Counted from the first letter of the stretch, positions 47,997 to 57,846 are shown. The stretch is 64,000 nt of DNA from Tessaracoccus palaemonis (GCF_019316905.1 NZ_CP079216.1:1116001-1180000); one strand, 5' to 3'. Numbers and translations are program-made. Notes: generated from the sequence alone by a model not told the origin.

Positions 47997-49018
47997 TGAG
48001 CGAACCGTTCCTGCAGGTCAACGATCTGACCGTGCACTTCCCGACCGATGACGGCGTCGTCCGCGCCGTCGACGGCCTCAGCTTCACGCTGCGCAAGGGC
48101 GAGACGCTGGGCATCGTCGGCGAGTCGGGGTCCGGGAAGTCGGTCACCTCGCTCGCGATCATGGGTCTGCACCGCGGCACCCGCGCCGAGGTCAGCGGCT
48201 CCGTGATGCTCGACGGCACCGACCTGCTGGCCATCGGCGACGAAGAACTCCGCCGACTCCGCGGCCGCAAGCTCGCGATGATCTTCCAGGATCCGCTCTC
48301 GGCGATGCACCCGTACTACACGGTCGGAAAGCAGCTCACCGAGGCCATCCGCGTCCACGAGAAGGTGTCGAGGAAGGCTGCCCGCGCCACCGTCGTCGAC
48401 ATGCTCGGCCGCGTCGGCATCCCGAACCCGTCGCGCCGCTTCGACCAGTACCCGCACGAGTTCTCCGGCGGCATGAGGCAGCGGGCCATGATCGCCATGG
48501 CGCTGATCAACAACCCCGAGCTGCTGATCGCCGACGAGCCGACCACCGCGCTCGACGTCACCGTCCAGGCCCAGATCCTCGACCTGATGCGCGACCTCCA
48601 GCAGGAGTTCGGCTCTGCCATCATCATGATCACGCACGACCTCGGAGTCGTCGCCGAGATCGCCGACGACGTCATGGTCATGTACGGCGGCAAGGCCGTG
48701 GAGTACGCCGAGGTCGACGACCTCTTCCACCAGCCCGACCACCCCTACACCTGGGGCCTGCTGACCTCCATGCCGCGGCTCGACCGGGCGAAGTCGGAGC
48801 GGCTGCTGCCGGTCGTCGGCAACCCGCCGTCGCTGATCAACGTGCCGCCGGGCTGCGCCTTCAATCCGCGCTGCGCATTCACCGAGTTCGGCTCGCGTCC
48901 CTGCGACGTGGCCGTGCCCGAGCTGGCCGAGTCGTACCCGAAGCACGACTCGCGCTGCCACATCCCGGTGCCCCTGCGCGCCGAGCTCTTCGCCGAGCAG
49001 ATCGCCCCGAGGCTGTAG
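47996..49018 (+). CDS. Oligopeptide ABC transporter ATPase (OppD/DppD type)
   Basis: A 340-aa ATPase: Walker A GESGSGKS (Lys48), signature SGGMRQRAMIA, Walker B LLIADEPT, H-loop ITHD. The C-terminal oligopeptide-transporter extension ends in a cysteine-containing PPGCAFNPRCAF, as in OppD proteins with an Fe-S-like motif. It works as a pair with the following ATPase. Confidence 0.94.
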   Translation: MSEPFLQVNDLTVHFPTDDGVVRAVDGLSFTLRKGETLGIVGESGSGKSVTSLAIMGLHRGTRAEVSGSVMLDGTDLLAIGDEELRRLRGRKLAMIFQDPLSAMHPYYTVGKQLTEAIRVHEKVSRKAARATVVDMLGRVGIPNPSRRFDQYPHEFSGGMRQRAMIAMALINNPELLIADEPTTALDVTVQAQILDLMRDLQQEFGSAIIMITHDLGVVAEIADDVMVMYGGKAVEYAEVDDLFHQPDHPYTWGLLTSMPRLDRAKSERLLPVVGNPPSLINVPPGCAFNPRCAFTEFGSRPCDVAVPELAESYPKHDSRCHIPVPLRAELFAEQIAPRL

Positions 49019-49026
49019 GAGACACC

Positions 49027-50007
49027 ATGAGCCTGCTTGCAGTGCACGACCTGAAGAAGCACTTCCCGACCTATCAGCAGAAGCTGATCCGCAGGGAGGG
49101 CGATCCGGTCAAGGCCGTCGACGGACTGAGCTTCAGCCTCGACTCCGGCGAGACGCTCGGCGTCGTGGGGGAGTCCGGCTGCGGCAAGTCGACCGCCGGC
49201 CGCACGGTCCTGCGCCTCCTGGAGCCCACCGGCGGCCGGATCGAGTTCCAGGGCAAGGACGTCACCGACGTCAAGGGCGAGGAGTTGCGCCACCTTCGCC
49301 GCGAGATGCAGATGGTCTTCCAGGACCCGTTCGGCTCGCTGAACCCCCGCCACCCGATCGGCGCCATCATCGCCGCACCGTTCCAGATCCAGGGCATCAG
49401 ACCAGAGGGCGGCGTCCGCCGCACAGTGCAGGAACTGATGGAGCGCGTCGGCCTCAACCCCGAACACTACAACCGCTACCCGCACGAGTTCTCCGGCGGC
49501 CAGCGCCAGCGCATCGGCGTCGCGCGGGCCATCGCACTGAAGCCCAAGCTCATTGTCTGCGACGAGCCGGTCTCCGCGCTCGACGTGTCTATCCAGGCGC
49601 AGGTCATCAACCTGCTGGAGGACCTGCAGGAGGAGCGCGACCTGGCCTACGTCTTCATCGCGCACGACCTGTCCGTGGTGCGCCACATCTCCGACCGGGT
49701 CATGGTGATGTACCTCGGCAAGACGATGGAGATCGCCGACCGCGACGCGCTGTACGAGCGGCCCATGCACCCCTACACACAGGCGCTGCTGTCCGCGGTT
49801 CCGGTGCCGGAGCCGCGCCGCGACCGGGAGCGGATCCTGCTCCAGGGTGACCTGCCCAGCCCCCAGAACCCGCCGTCGGGCTGCGTGTTCCGCACGCGGT
49901 GCCCCATGGCGACCGAGAGGTGCGCCGTAGAGGTCCCGCTGCCCGTCGAGATCGAGCCCGGCCACGTGGTGGCCTGTCACTTCCCGACGGTGCGTGACGT
50001 CGTGTAG
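49027..50007 (+). CDS. Oligopeptide ABC transporter ATPase (OppF/DppF type)
   Basis: A 326-aa ATPase: Walker A GESGCGKS (Lys54), signature SGGQRQRIGVARA, Walker B LIVCDEPVSALD, H-loop IAHDLS, and the C-terminal PPSGCVFRTRCP extension. Eight nt separate it from the preceding gene, with AGGAGA in the gap. It ends 8 bp from the convergent minus-strand gene. Confidence 0.94.
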   Translation: MSLLAVHDLKKHFPTYQQKLIRREGDPVKAVDGLSFSLDSGETLGVVGESGCGKSTAGRTVLRLLEPTGGRIEFQGKDVTDVKGEELRHLRREMQMVFQDPFGSLNPRHPIGAIIAAPFQIQGIRPEGGVRRTVQELMERVGLNPEHYNRYPHEFSGGQRQRIGVARAIALKPKLIVCDEPVSALDVSIQAQVINLLEDLQEERDLAYVFIAHDLSVVRHISDRVMVMYLGKTMEIADRDALYERPMHPYTQALLSAVPVPEPRRDRERILLQGDLPSPQNPPSGCVFRTRCPMATERCAVEVPLPVEIEPGHVVACHFPTVRDVV

Positions 50008-50015
50008 ACATCAGC

Positions 50016-51461
50016 TCAAGCCCGGATGACGGTCCGGGCGATCGCTGCGACAGCCGGGTTCACCCCCGTGGGTCGCCAGTTCGCGCGCGTCGCGCCCGCA
50101 AGGAGGCGGAGCGCGTCGAGCGTTGGGCTGTCGGATGAGGGCGCGCGGTAGGGATCGTCACGGTCGCACCAGCCGAGGCCGGACAGGAGCTCGCTGATGC
50201 TTGCTTCCCACAGCTCAGCGGGTGTCTCTTTCGCGACGACGGCGAGCGCCATCCATCCGGCATGTCGCTCGGCGCGGGTTGTTCCGAGTGGGAGTCGGCC
50301 GGTGATGTGGCGCAGGATCGCCTGCGGATCGTCCCGGCGTGCCGCTATCGTCCGAGTCGGAGCGATGCGGCCTTTTCGCACCGAGACGAGTCCCAGTGCT
50401 CGTGCTGTGGCGCGGAGCTCCCAGACGGGCCAGGTGAGGTCCTCGCGGTTGGCCTTGCCGATCCACCATCCGGTGATGCCCGTGCGATGTGCGATCTGTT
50501 CGACGACGACGGGCTTCAGATACCCGGCGCCGGTGAGGGCCGCGCCCTCCCCGACGACGTCGAGGAGCACACGGAACGGTTCGGTGAGAACGGCAGCATC
50601 GTCTGCGTCGACATCAGTGGCACCGGAAGCGGAGGGATGCGCGAGAGCGCTGCGCAGGCCGCGCGCGCCGCGGTTGAGTGACAGTTCGAGCAGCGACGCG
50701 AGCTCCTCGACGACCGGGATCGGTTCGGCGGTCACGGCGGTGATGAGTTCGTTCGTCTCATCCATGTCGAAGGCGTCGGGATGCCAGCCGTCGGGCAGCC
50801 AGGCGCGACCTTCCGCAGTGCTGTCGAACACCTCGGGGCGGAGTGCGTCGTCGTAGTCGCTGCGCACCCAGTCAGCGAGCTCGCCGTAGCCCCAGATGCC
50901 GCCGCAGTCCTCCGGCGGGCAGGCGAGCTTCCCGCCGACGCACGTCGGAGCCGGAGAAGGGCCGTCGAGCACCTTCTCGACGCGGAGCACGTGTTTCCAG
51001 TCATCGCCGAAGTCGTAGTCGTACCAGAGCCGATCACCCTCGGCAGAGAGGACCTGATCGAGACGCACGTCGTCTTCGAGCATCCCCTCGTCACCCTCAT
51101 CGAGGTCGAACTGGGTGAGGAACTCGGGAGGGTTTCGGTCGTTGCTCGTGCGGAAGCGGTGCAGGTGGCTGTCGGTCCATCCCATCGCCGCCTGGATCAC
51201 CTCGTGCAACCGGGGGAGGAGGATGTCGCCGGGGACCTCTATCCGTCGCCACACCGGCGGCTTCGTACGCTGCAGGTCGATACGGATGCGGAAACCTCGC
51301 ACCGTTGCGGGGATAGGGAGGAGCTGCGGCTCGGGACGACGCCAGATGTTGTCCAGGCCTCCCGTGTCGAACCAATCACCAGGCTGAACCGACATCGTGC
51401 TCGTGCGGATGTGGTCGATGAACTTACGAATCTCCGCCGCGTCGAAGCCCTGAGCCGCCAT
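50016..51461 (-). CDS. Plasmid pRiA4b ORF-3 family protein
   Basis: A 481-aa soluble protein. Residues about 55-230 match the pRiA4b ORF-3-like domain (RIDLQRTKPPVWRRIEVPG, EVIQAAMGWTDSHLHRF, YDYDFGDDWKH). The C-terminal ~250 residues are not recognised. Proteins of this family are scattered among plasmids and islands and have no proven activity. The gene is less G+C-biased in places than its neighbours, suggesting acquisition. Confidence 0.82.
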   Translation of the reverse strand: MAAQGFDAAEIRKFIDHIRTSTMSVQPGDWFDTGGLDNIWRRPEPQLLPIPATVRGFRIRIDLQRTKPPVWRRIEVPGDILLPRLHEVIQAAMGWTDSHLHRFRTSNDRNPPEFLTQFDLDEGDEGMLEDDVRLDQVLSAEGDRLWYDYDFGDDWKHVLRVEKVLDGPSPAPTCVGGKLACPPEDCGGIWGYGELADWVRSDYDDALRPEVFDSTAEGRAWLPDGWHPDAFDMDETNELITAVTAEPIPVVEELASLLELSLNRGARGLRSALAHPSASGATDVDADDAAVLTEPFRVLLDVVGEGAALTGAGYLKPVVVEQIAHRTGITGWWIGKANREDLTWPVWELRATARALGLVSVRKGRIAPTRTIAARRDDPQAILRHITGRLPLGTTRAERHAGWMALAVVAKETPAELWEASISELLSGLGWCDRDDPYRAPSSDSPTLDALRLLAGATRANWRPTGVNPAVAAIARTVIRA

Positions 51462-51618
51462 ACGTTCTCTCCCCGGTTCGTGCGCCTCGATTGACAGCGC
51501 AGCATCAAGGACAATCCTGGCTCAGCGGATGCTCTCCCCCAAGTGATGGGCATGGAAATCTCCACCGGGTCCCATCCCGCCCCATAGGGAGGGTCCCGGC
51601 GCCGTAACCCTGGCCTCG

Positions 51619-52581
51619 TCAGCGGTAGGCGTTCGGCCCGCCGGAGATGTCGTCGAGCGCCGAGACGATGGGCGCGACGAGCTCCTTGCCGTCGGTCTCG
51701 AGCAGCTCCGCGAGCTGGTCCACGGTGCGCGGACCGATGAGGGCGGAGGCGACCTGCGGCGCGTCGCGCACCCACAGCATCGCGACCTGTGATGGGGTCA
51801 GGCCCAGACCCTGCGCGGCGTGTGCGACGGCGTCGACGATGGCCGCCGAGCGGGGTTGCAGGTACGGCTCGACGAACCAGCCGAAGTGCTCCGACGCGCC
51901 GCGGGAGCCTCCCGGGAGGCGGTTCCCCCGGTACTTGCCGGTCAGCACGCCGCGGCCCAGCGACGACCAGGCGAGCACGCCCATCCCGTGGTGGCGGGCC
52001 GAGCCGATGACCTCGACCTCCGCCCGGCGGGCCAGGAGCGAGTACTCGACCTGCACGCTGCTGAGCTTCGTGCGGGAGCGGTCCGCCTCCTGCCAGGTGG
52101 CGGCGGTGGCGCTCTGCCAGCCGACGAAGTTCGACACGCCGACGTAGCGGGCCATGCCCCGGGCGACGGCGGTGTCGAGCGCCGAGAGCGTCTCCTCGAT
52201 GGGAGCGTCGCCCCAGGCGTGCACCTGCCACAGGTCCACGTGGTCGGTCCGCAGCCGCGCCAGGGATGCCGCCAGGTCATCGAGCAGCGCACCGCGAGAG
52301 GTGTCGATCACGCGGTGACCGCCGCGCACGACGAACCCCGCCTTCGACGCGATCACCAGCGACTCGCGGGGCAGGCCGGCCGCGATCGCCTTGCCGATCA
52401 TCTTCTCCGCGACACCGGCCCCATACGCAGGCGCCGTGTCGACGAGGTTGCCGCCGGCGGCCACGAACTCGGTGAGCATGTCGCGCGCGACGGGCCACTC
52501 GACGTCGCGGCCCCAGGCCATGGTGCCAAGCCCGAGGGCCGACACCTGCAGCCCGGATGATCCCAGCGGTCGTGTCAGCAT
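51619..52581 (-). CDS. Aldo/keto reductase
   Basis: A 320-aa NADPH-dependent TIM-barrel oxidoreductase. The catalytic tetrad is complete: Asp48, Tyr53 (VDTAPAYG), Lys80 (IASKAG) and His121 (LWQVHAW). The substrate is unknown. It follows uppP on the minus strand by 23 bp and may be cotranscribed. The 157 bp after its stop, toward the pRiA4b gene, hold nothing recognisable. Confidence 0.9.
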   Translation of the reverse strand: MLTRPLGSSGLQVSALGLGTMAWGRDVEWPVARDMLTEFVAAGGNLVDTAPAYGAGVAEKMIGKAIAAGLPRESLVIASKAGFVVRGGHRVIDTSRGALLDDLAASLARLRTDHVDLWQVHAWGDAPIEETLSALDTAVARGMARYVGVSNFVGWQSATAATWQEADRSRTKLSSVQVEYSLLARRAEVEVIGSARHHGMGVLAWSSLGRGVLTGKYRGNRLPGGSRGASEHFGWFVEPYLQPRSAAIVDAVAHAAQGLGLTPSQVAMLWVRDAPQVASALIGPRTVDQLAELLETDGKELVAPIVSALDDISGGPNAYR

Positions 52582-52604
52582 TCCCCGACCCTATAGCTCG
52601 CGAC

Positions 52605-53429
52605 TCAGGCGACGAGCACGCCGGACCAGATGAGGCCCGCGACGACCGCGGCGACCGCGAGGCGGTAGACGACGAAGATCGTGAAGTTGTGCGTCGAGAT
52701 GTAGCGCAGCAGCCAGGCGATGACGGCGTAGCCGACGAAGAACGCGATCAGCGTCGCGACGATCGTCGGACCCCACGACACGTGCGGGTCGCCGGGGATG
52801 TCCTTCAACTTGTACAGGCCGGACCCGAACACGGCGGGGACGGCGAGCAGGAACGCGTAGCGGGCCGCGGCCTCGCGGGAGTAGCCGAGGAAGAGGCCAC
52901 CGGAGATCGTCGCGCCCGAGCGGGACACGCCGGGGATCAGGGCGCACGCCTGGAACAGGCCGAACAGGATGCCGTGCGGCCAGGTGAGCTCCTTCATGGT
53001 GCGCGTGTTGTTCGCGCCGAAGCGGTCGGCGATGGCAAGGATGATCGCCACGCCGGCCAGCATCGCCACGGTGATCCACAGGTTGCGCAGCGTCGCGTCG
53101 ATGGCGTCCTCGAAGATCACACCGAGCAGCACGATCGGGACGGAGCCGATGATCACCAGCCAGCCCATCCGGGCGTCGGGGTCCTTCCGGTCGACGCTGC
53201 CTCGGAGGCTGCCGATCCACTGCGTGATGATGCGGGCGATGTCCCGCCGGAAGTAGACCAGCACTGCGGTCTCGGTGCCCAGCTGGGTCACGGCCGTGAA
53301 GGCCGCGCCCGGGTCGTCGCCGCCGAAGAACAGCTGGCCGACGATCGAGACGTGGGCGCTTGAGCTGACGGGCAGGAACTCGGTGAGACCCTGCACGAGG
53401 CCGAGCACGATGGCCTGCAACCAGTCCAT
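52605..53429 (-). CDS. uppP: Undecaprenyl-diphosphatase
   Basis: A 274-aa membrane enzyme (BacA/UppP) that recycles undecaprenyl pyrophosphate for cell-wall synthesis and gives bacitracin resistance. The N-terminal motif QGLTEFLPVSSSAH has Gln13, Glu17 and His26; the second signature GVSRSGATIS lies near the middle; about eight membrane segments. Divergent from the phosphatase gene across a 71-bp promoter region; uppP next to the MSMEG_4193-type phosphatase is a common actinobacterial arrangement. Confidence 0.94.
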   Translation of the reverse strand: MDWLQAIVLGLVQGLTEFLPVSSSAHVSIVGQLFFGGDDPGAAFTAVTQLGTETAVLVYFRRDIARIITQWIGSLRGSVDRKDPDARMGWLVIIGSVPIVLLGVIFEDAIDATLRNLWITVAMLAGVAIILAIADRFGANNTRTMKELTWPHGILFGLFQACALIPGVSRSGATISGGLFLGYSREAAARYAFLLAVPAVFGSGLYKLKDIPGDPHVSWGPTIVATLIAFFVGYAVIAWLLRYISTHNFTIFVVYRLAVAAVVAGLIWSGVLVA

Positions 53430-53500
53430 GGGCGATTCCCCTCGGGAGAAGACAAAACAGCGTCACTGTACCCCGCCCGGCCAGCGCATAGGCTGGCGGC

Positions 53501-54157
53501 ATGACCAGGGTCGTGCTCATCCGCCACGGACGCTCCACCGCGAACGCGGACGGGGTGCTTGCGGGAAGGGCTGCCGGGATCCGCCTCGACGAGGCCGGGC
53601 GCGACCAGGCGACGCGACTCCGCGAGGCGCTGGCCTCCGCGCCGGTCGCGGCGGCCTACAGCTCGCCGATCGAGCGCTGCCTGGAGACCGCTCAGCTCGC
53701 GGGGTTCCCGGACGCGATGGTCGTCGAGGGGCTGACCGAATGCGACTACGGACGGTGGACCGGGCTCCGGCTCGACGAGTTGCGCTCCGAGGCCGTCTGG
53801 GACACGATCCAGGCCGATCCGGGGAGCGTCACCTTCCCCGACGGCGAGTCGATGCGCGACATGTTCGACCGGGTCACGGGCGTCGTCGGCGATCTGGCGG
53901 CGCGGCACGCCGACGACGAGACCATCGTGGTCTTCTCGCACGGCGACCCCATCAAGGCGGTGCTGGCGCACGCCTTCGGCATCGGCATTGACCGGTTCCA
54001 GCGTGTGCACGTCAACCCCGCCGGGGTGAGCGTCATCGAGATGCGCGATGACCGCACCCTGGTGCTGTGCGTCAACGCGGGCGGCGACCTGTCAGACCTG
54101 ATCGGCTCACGTCCCGGGCACGTCGTCGGCGGCGGCGACGTGGCACGGGCCAAGTAG
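53501..54157 (+). CDS. Histidine phosphatase, MSMEG_4193 family
   Basis: A 218-aa phosphoglycerate-mutase-like phosphatase. The catalytic motif is IRHGRS (His9), with SPIERCLETAQ and the late VVFSHGDPIKA histidine. It belongs to the MSMEG_4193 branch, which clusters with DUF3090 and SCO1664 genes; the substrate is unknown. ATG 53501 has TAGGCT (53489-53494) 6 nt upstream. Confidence 0.9.
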   Translation: MTRVVLIRHGRSTANADGVLAGRAAGIRLDEAGRDQATRLREALASAPVAAAYSSPIERCLETAQLAGFPDAMVVEGLTECDYGRWTGLRLDELRSEAVWDTIQADPGSVTFPDGESMRDMFDRVTGVVGDLAARHADDETIVVFSHGDPIKAVLAHAFGIGIDRFQRVHVNPAGVSVIEMRDDRTLVLCVNAGGDLSDLIGSRPGHVVGGGDVARAK

Positions 54158-54167
54158 GGTGGGCGCC

Positions 54168-54689
54168 ATGTTCTGGGAGTTCAAGCGACCCGACCGCTGC
54201 GTGGTCGGCACCGTGGGCCAGCCGGGGAGCCGGCTGTTCCTCATCCAGGTCGCGCAGGGCAACGAACTGGCAGCCGTGGCGCTGGAGAAGCAGCAGACTC
54301 TGCTGCTCAGCATGCGCGTCACCGAGGTCCTCGACCAGCTGAGCGAACTGGGGCACGATGTGCCGCCCGCGCATCAGCCCTTCGACATGGGCCCCCTCGA
54401 CGCGCCCCTCGAGGTCAACTTCCGGGCGTCGGCCATCGGGCTGGCCTGGGACCAGGAGACCGAGCGGCTCGTCCTCGAACTCATCTCGGTCGAACTCGAC
54501 GAGGACTCCGGCGACAGCTCGCTCCTCCAGATCCGCATGACCCCTGCGATGGCGCGCGAGTTCGCGGCCAGGGCGCAGGTCTTCGTCGCGTCCGGCAGGC
54601 CCGCCTGCCCGGCCTGCGGTCAGCCCCTCGACCCGGGCGGTCACATCTGCCCGCGGGCGAACGGGTACCGGGGCCCGTTGTTCCCGTGA
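54168..54689 (+). CDS. DUF3090 family protein
   Basis: A 173-aa protein of unknown function with a C-terminal cysteine cluster (CPACGQPLDPGGHICPR) that probably binds zinc. ATG 54168 gives MFWEFKRPDR; a GTG at 54159 is in frame but lies within the TAGGGT -10 box region (54155-54160). The stop overlaps the SCO1664-like start as GTGA, so the two proteins are probably made together. Confidence 0.9.
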   Translation: MFWEFKRPDRCVVGTVGQPGSRLFLIQVAQGNELAAVALEKQQTLLLSMRVTEVLDQLSELGHDVPPAHQPFDMGPLDAPLEVNFRASAIGLAWDQETERLVLELISVELDEDSGDSSLLQIRMTPAMAREFAARAQVFVASGRPACPACGQPLDPGGHICPRANGYRGPLFP

Positions 54690-55423
54690 CCGGGCCGCGT
54701 GGCGCGCTGAGGCTGGTGGGGCGACTCACCGACGCCTCGAACGCCACCTTCCTCGCCTCCGACGAGGCGGGGGACCGCTGGGTCTACAAGCCCGTGGCGG
54801 GGGAGGCGCCCCTGTGGGACTTCCCCGAGGCGACGCTGAGCCGTCGCGAGGTCGCAGCGTTCGAGCTGTCCGAGGCACTCGGGCTGGGCATCGTGCCCAC
54901 CACGGTGTGGTGCGACGGGCCGCTGGGCGAGGGATCGGCCCAGGCATGGATCGAGGGGCAGCCGACCGACCTGATCGACCTGCTGCCGCCCGAGGACCTC
55001 ACAGAGGAATGGCTGCCGATCCTCGCCGTCGAGACCGAGGACGGCAGCCCCCTGCTGCTGGCCCACCGCGACGATGCCCGGCTGCGGAGCGTCGCGCTCT
55101 TCGACGCGCTCCTCAACAACGCCGACCGCAAGGCCAGCCACCTCATCGCGGACGGGGACGCCGTCCGTGGTGTGGACCACGGGGTGAGCCTGCATGTCGA
55201 GCCGAAGCTCCGCACCGTCCTGTGGGGGTGGGCGGACGACCCGTTCACCGAGCCGGAGCAGCGGCTGCTGGAGCGCCTGATGGCGCTCCACGCCCCGCTC
55301 GCGCCCGGCCTGGCCGATGAGGAATGGGAGGCGCTGGCCGACCGGGCCGCGGCCCTGTTCGCGGCGGGCGAGATGCCCCGTCCCGGCCAGGGACGTCCGG
55401 CGATCCCGTGGCCCCCGCTGTAG
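54686..55423 (+). CDS. SCO1664-family kinase-like protein
   Basis: A 245-aa protein of the SCO1664 family, whose fold resembles phosphatidylinositol-kinase-like enzymes. Visible landmarks are [17 protein letters not shown] (possible ATP-site lysine), the catalytic-loop-like [16 protein letters not shown] and the metal-site-like GVDHGVSLH. Activity is unproven. It is coupled to DUF3090 and followed by mshC. Confidence 0.85.
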   Translation: MTGPRGALRLVGRLTDASNATFLASDEAGDRWVYKPVAGEAPLWDFPEATLSRREVAAFELSEALGLGIVPTTVWCDGPLGEGSAQAWIEGQPTDLIDLLPPEDLTEEWLPILAVETEDGSPLLLAHRDDARLRSVALFDALLNNADRKASHLIADGDAVRGVDHGVSLHVEPKLRTVLWGWADDPFTEPEQRLLERLMALHAPLAPGLADEEWEALADRAAALFAAGEMPRPGQGRPAIPWPPL

Positions 55424-55440
55424 CCGCTAGATTTGGGGCC

Positions 55441-56688
55441 ATGTTTGCGTGGGCTCCCGTCGCCATTCCCAGTCTTCCTCCGTCGGAACAGGTGCCCGAG
55501 GCACTCAGCCTCTTTGACACGGCAACCGGCACGATCGCCCCCGTCACGCCGGTCGACGACGACGCTCGGCTGTACGTGTGCGGCATCACCCCCTACGACG
55601 CGACGCACCTCGGTCACGCCAACACCTACGTCACGTTCGACCTCGTCGGCCGCGTGTGGCGCGACCTGGGGCTGAGCGTCACCTACACCCAGAACGTCAC
55701 CGACGTCGACGACCCGCTGCTGGAGCGGGCCGCCGAGACAGGCCAGGACTGGGAGGAACTCGCGGAGGGGCAGATCGAGCTGTTCCGCTCCGACATGACC
55801 GACCTGCGCGTCATTCCTCCGGACCACTACATCGGCGCCGTCGAGTCCATCTCCTACGTGCTCGACCTCATCGAGGTGCTCAAGGACAGCGGGCTGGTCT
55901 ACCAGGTCGACGACGACGAGTACCCGGACTGGTACTTCAACACCGTCGGCGCGCCGGGCTTCGGATCGGTCAGCCACCTGGACGAGCAGGCGATGACCGA
56001 GCGGTTCGCGGCCAACGGCGGCGACCCCGACCGCCCCGGCAAGCGGCACCCGCTCGACTGTCTCGTGTGGCGCTTCTCCCGCCCTGGCGAGCCGAGTTGG
56101 GCCTCCGACCTCGGCGCGGGGCGGCCAGGCTGGCACATCGAGTGCACCGCCATCGCGCTGCGCTGGCTCGGCCCCGACTTCGACGTGCAGGGCGGAGGCT
56201 CCGACCTCGTCTTCCCGCACCACGAGATGTGCGCAGCCGAGGGCATCGCCGCGACGGGGCGGCCGCTGGCCGGCACCTTCGTCCACTCCGGGATGGTCGC
56301 GCTCGACGGCGAGAAGATGAGCAAGTCCAAGGGGAACCTGGAGCTCGTCAGCCGGCTACGCCACCAGGGGGCCGACCCGATGGCCATCCGGCTGGCGCTG
56401 CTCGCGCACCACTACCGCAGCGACTGGGAGTGGACCCCGGACCAGCTCGAGGTGGCCACCGCCCGCCTGGCCCGCTGGCGCGCCGTGGTCGACTCCGGGG
56501 TCGTCGCCCCAGTCGACGAGCTGCTCGCCGCCCTCCGCTCGGCGCTCCGCACGGACCTCGACGCCCCGGCGGCGCTGGCCGCCGTCGACGCCTGGGTCGA
56601 GGCCTCGGCGGAGCGCGGGGTCGCGAACCAGGCCGAGGCGGACGCCACGCGTGACGCGCTCGACGCGCTGCTCGGCATCCGGCTCTAG
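55441..56688 (+). CDS. mshC: L-cysteine:1D-myo-inositol 2-amino-2-deoxy-alpha-D-glucopyranoside ligase
   Basis: A 415-aa cysteinyl-tRNA-synthetase-like ligase that joins cysteine to GlcN-Ins in mycothiol synthesis. The HIGH-type motif is THLGHA, Zn-binding Cys47 lies in [10 protein letters not shown], and KMSKS is residues 292-296. The linker [11 protein letters not shown] at the N-terminus and lack of an anticodon-binding domain separate MshC from CysS. ATG 55441 has TAGATT (55428-55433) 7 nt upstream. Mycothiol genes are an actinobacterial hallmark. Confidence 0.93.
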   Translation: MFAWAPVAIPSLPPSEQVPEALSLFDTATGTIAPVTPVDDDARLYVCGITPYDATHLGHANTYVTFDLVGRVWRDLGLSVTYTQNVTDVDDPLLERAAETGQDWEELAEGQIELFRSDMTDLRVIPPDHYIGAVESISYVLDLIEVLKDSGLVYQVDDDEYPDWYFNTVGAPGFGSVSHLDEQAMTERFAANGGDPDRPGKRHPLDCLVWRFSRPGEPSWASDLGAGRPGWHIECTAIALRWLGPDFDVQGGGSDLVFPHHEMCAAEGIAATGRPLAGTFVHSGMVALDGEKMSKSKGNLELVSRLRHQGADPMAIRLALLAHHYRSDWEWTPDQLEVATARLARWRAVVDSGVVAPVDELLAALRSALRTDLDAPAALAAVDAWVEASAERGVANQAEADATRDALDALLGIRL

Positions 56689-56705
56689 AGGGTAGGCTGC
56701 CCCCC

Positions 56706-56969
56706 GTGAAGTCCTTTGAGCAGCTCTTCGAGCAGTTGACCGAGACCGCCAGCGCGCGACCCGAGGGGTCCGGCACCGTGAGGAAGCTCGACGAAGGCGT
56801 CCATGCCATCGGCAAGAAGATCGTCGAGGAGGCCTCCGAGGTCTGGATGGCCTCCGAGTACCAGTCGAAGGAAGAGGCGGCCGAGGAGATGAGCCAGCTC
56901 ATCTACTGGACCCAGGTCATGATGATCAAGCTCGGCCTCGACATCGACGACATCAACCGCTACCTCTGA
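56706..56969 (+). CDS. hisE: Phosphoribosyl-ATP diphosphatase
   Basis: An 87-aa all-helical enzyme for the second step of histidine synthesis, with the MazG-like acidic motif [13 protein letters not shown] and [16 protein letters not shown] 56706 has TAGGCT (56693-56698) 7 nt upstream, so a leaderless start. hisG follows after 13 nt. Confidence 0.94.
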   Translation: MKSFEQLFEQLTETASARPEGSGTVRKLDEGVHAIGKKIVEEASEVWMASEYQSKEEAAEEMSQLIYWTQVMMIKLGLDIDDINRYL

Positions 56970-56982
56970 CAAGGGCTTTCAC

Positions 56983-57846
56983 GTGAGCAACGACCGACTC
57001 CTCCGCATCGCCGTCCCGAACAAGGGCGCGCTGGCCGAGCCAGCCGCCGCCATGCTGCGCGCCGCCGGCTACCGCCAGCGCACCGACGCCAAGGACCTGA
57101 CGCTGATCGACGCCGACCACAACGTCGAGTTCTACTACCTGCGCCCCCGCGACATCGCCGTCTACATCGGCCGCGGCGACCTCGACCTCGGCATCACCGG
57201 CCGCGACATGCTGATCGACTCGGCCGCGGACGCCACCGAGATCATGCAGCTCGGCTTCGCCGGGTCGCGCTTCCGGTTCGCCGCCCTGGGCGGCTCGACG
57301 ATGACCGTCGCCGACGTCGCTGGCAAGCGCATCGCCACGTCGTACCCCGGCCTGCTGCGCGCCTTCCTCGACGAGCAGGGCATCTCCGCCGAGCTGGTGA
57401 AGCTCGACGGGGCCGTGGAGTCGGCCATCCGCCTCGGCGTCGCGGACGTCGTCGCGGACGTCGTCGACACGGGAACCACGCTCCGCCGCGCCGGCCTCGA
57501 GCTGTTCGGTGACTCGATCTGCAGCTCCGAGGCCGTGCTGATCCAGCGCAACGGAGCCGAGGAGCTGCCGGCCAGCGCCGACGCGCTCCGCACGCGCCTC
57601 ACGTCCGTGCTCGTCGCCCAGAACTACCTGATGATGGACTACAACGTCGAGCAGTCGAGCTTCGACGCGACTCTCGCCCTGGCGCCGGGCGTCGAGGGGC
57701 CGACGGTCTCCACGCTGGCCAAGGAGGGCTGGTACGCCGTCCGCGTGCTCGTGCCCCGCAAGGGCGCGCACCTGCTGATGGACCAGCTCTACGAGGCCGG
57801 TGCCCGCGGCATCCTGCTCACCGAGCTCACGGCGTGCCGCCTGTGA
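56983..57846 (+). CDS. hisG: ATP phosphoribosyltransferase, long form
   Basis: A 287-aa enzyme for the first, feedback-inhibited step of histidine synthesis. The catalytic part starts LRIAVPNKGALAEPA and includes GITGRDML and the PRPP-binding ADVVADVVDTGTTLR. A C-terminal ~75-residue regulatory domain makes it the long, HisZ-independent form. GTG 56983; its end overlaps the next gene by 4 nt. Confidence 0.95.
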   Translation: MSNDRLLRIAVPNKGALAEPAAAMLRAAGYRQRTDAKDLTLIDADHNVEFYYLRPRDIAVYIGRGDLDLGITGRDMLIDSAADATEIMQLGFAGSRFRFAALGGSTMTVADVAGKRIATSYPGLLRAFLDEQGISAELVKLDGAVESAIRLGVADVVADVVDTGTTLRRAGLELFGDSICSSEAVLIQRNGAEELPASADALRTRLTSVLVAQNYLMMDYNVEQSSFDATLALAPGVEGPTVSTLAKEGWYAVRVLVPRKGAHLLMDQLYEAGARGILLTELTACRL

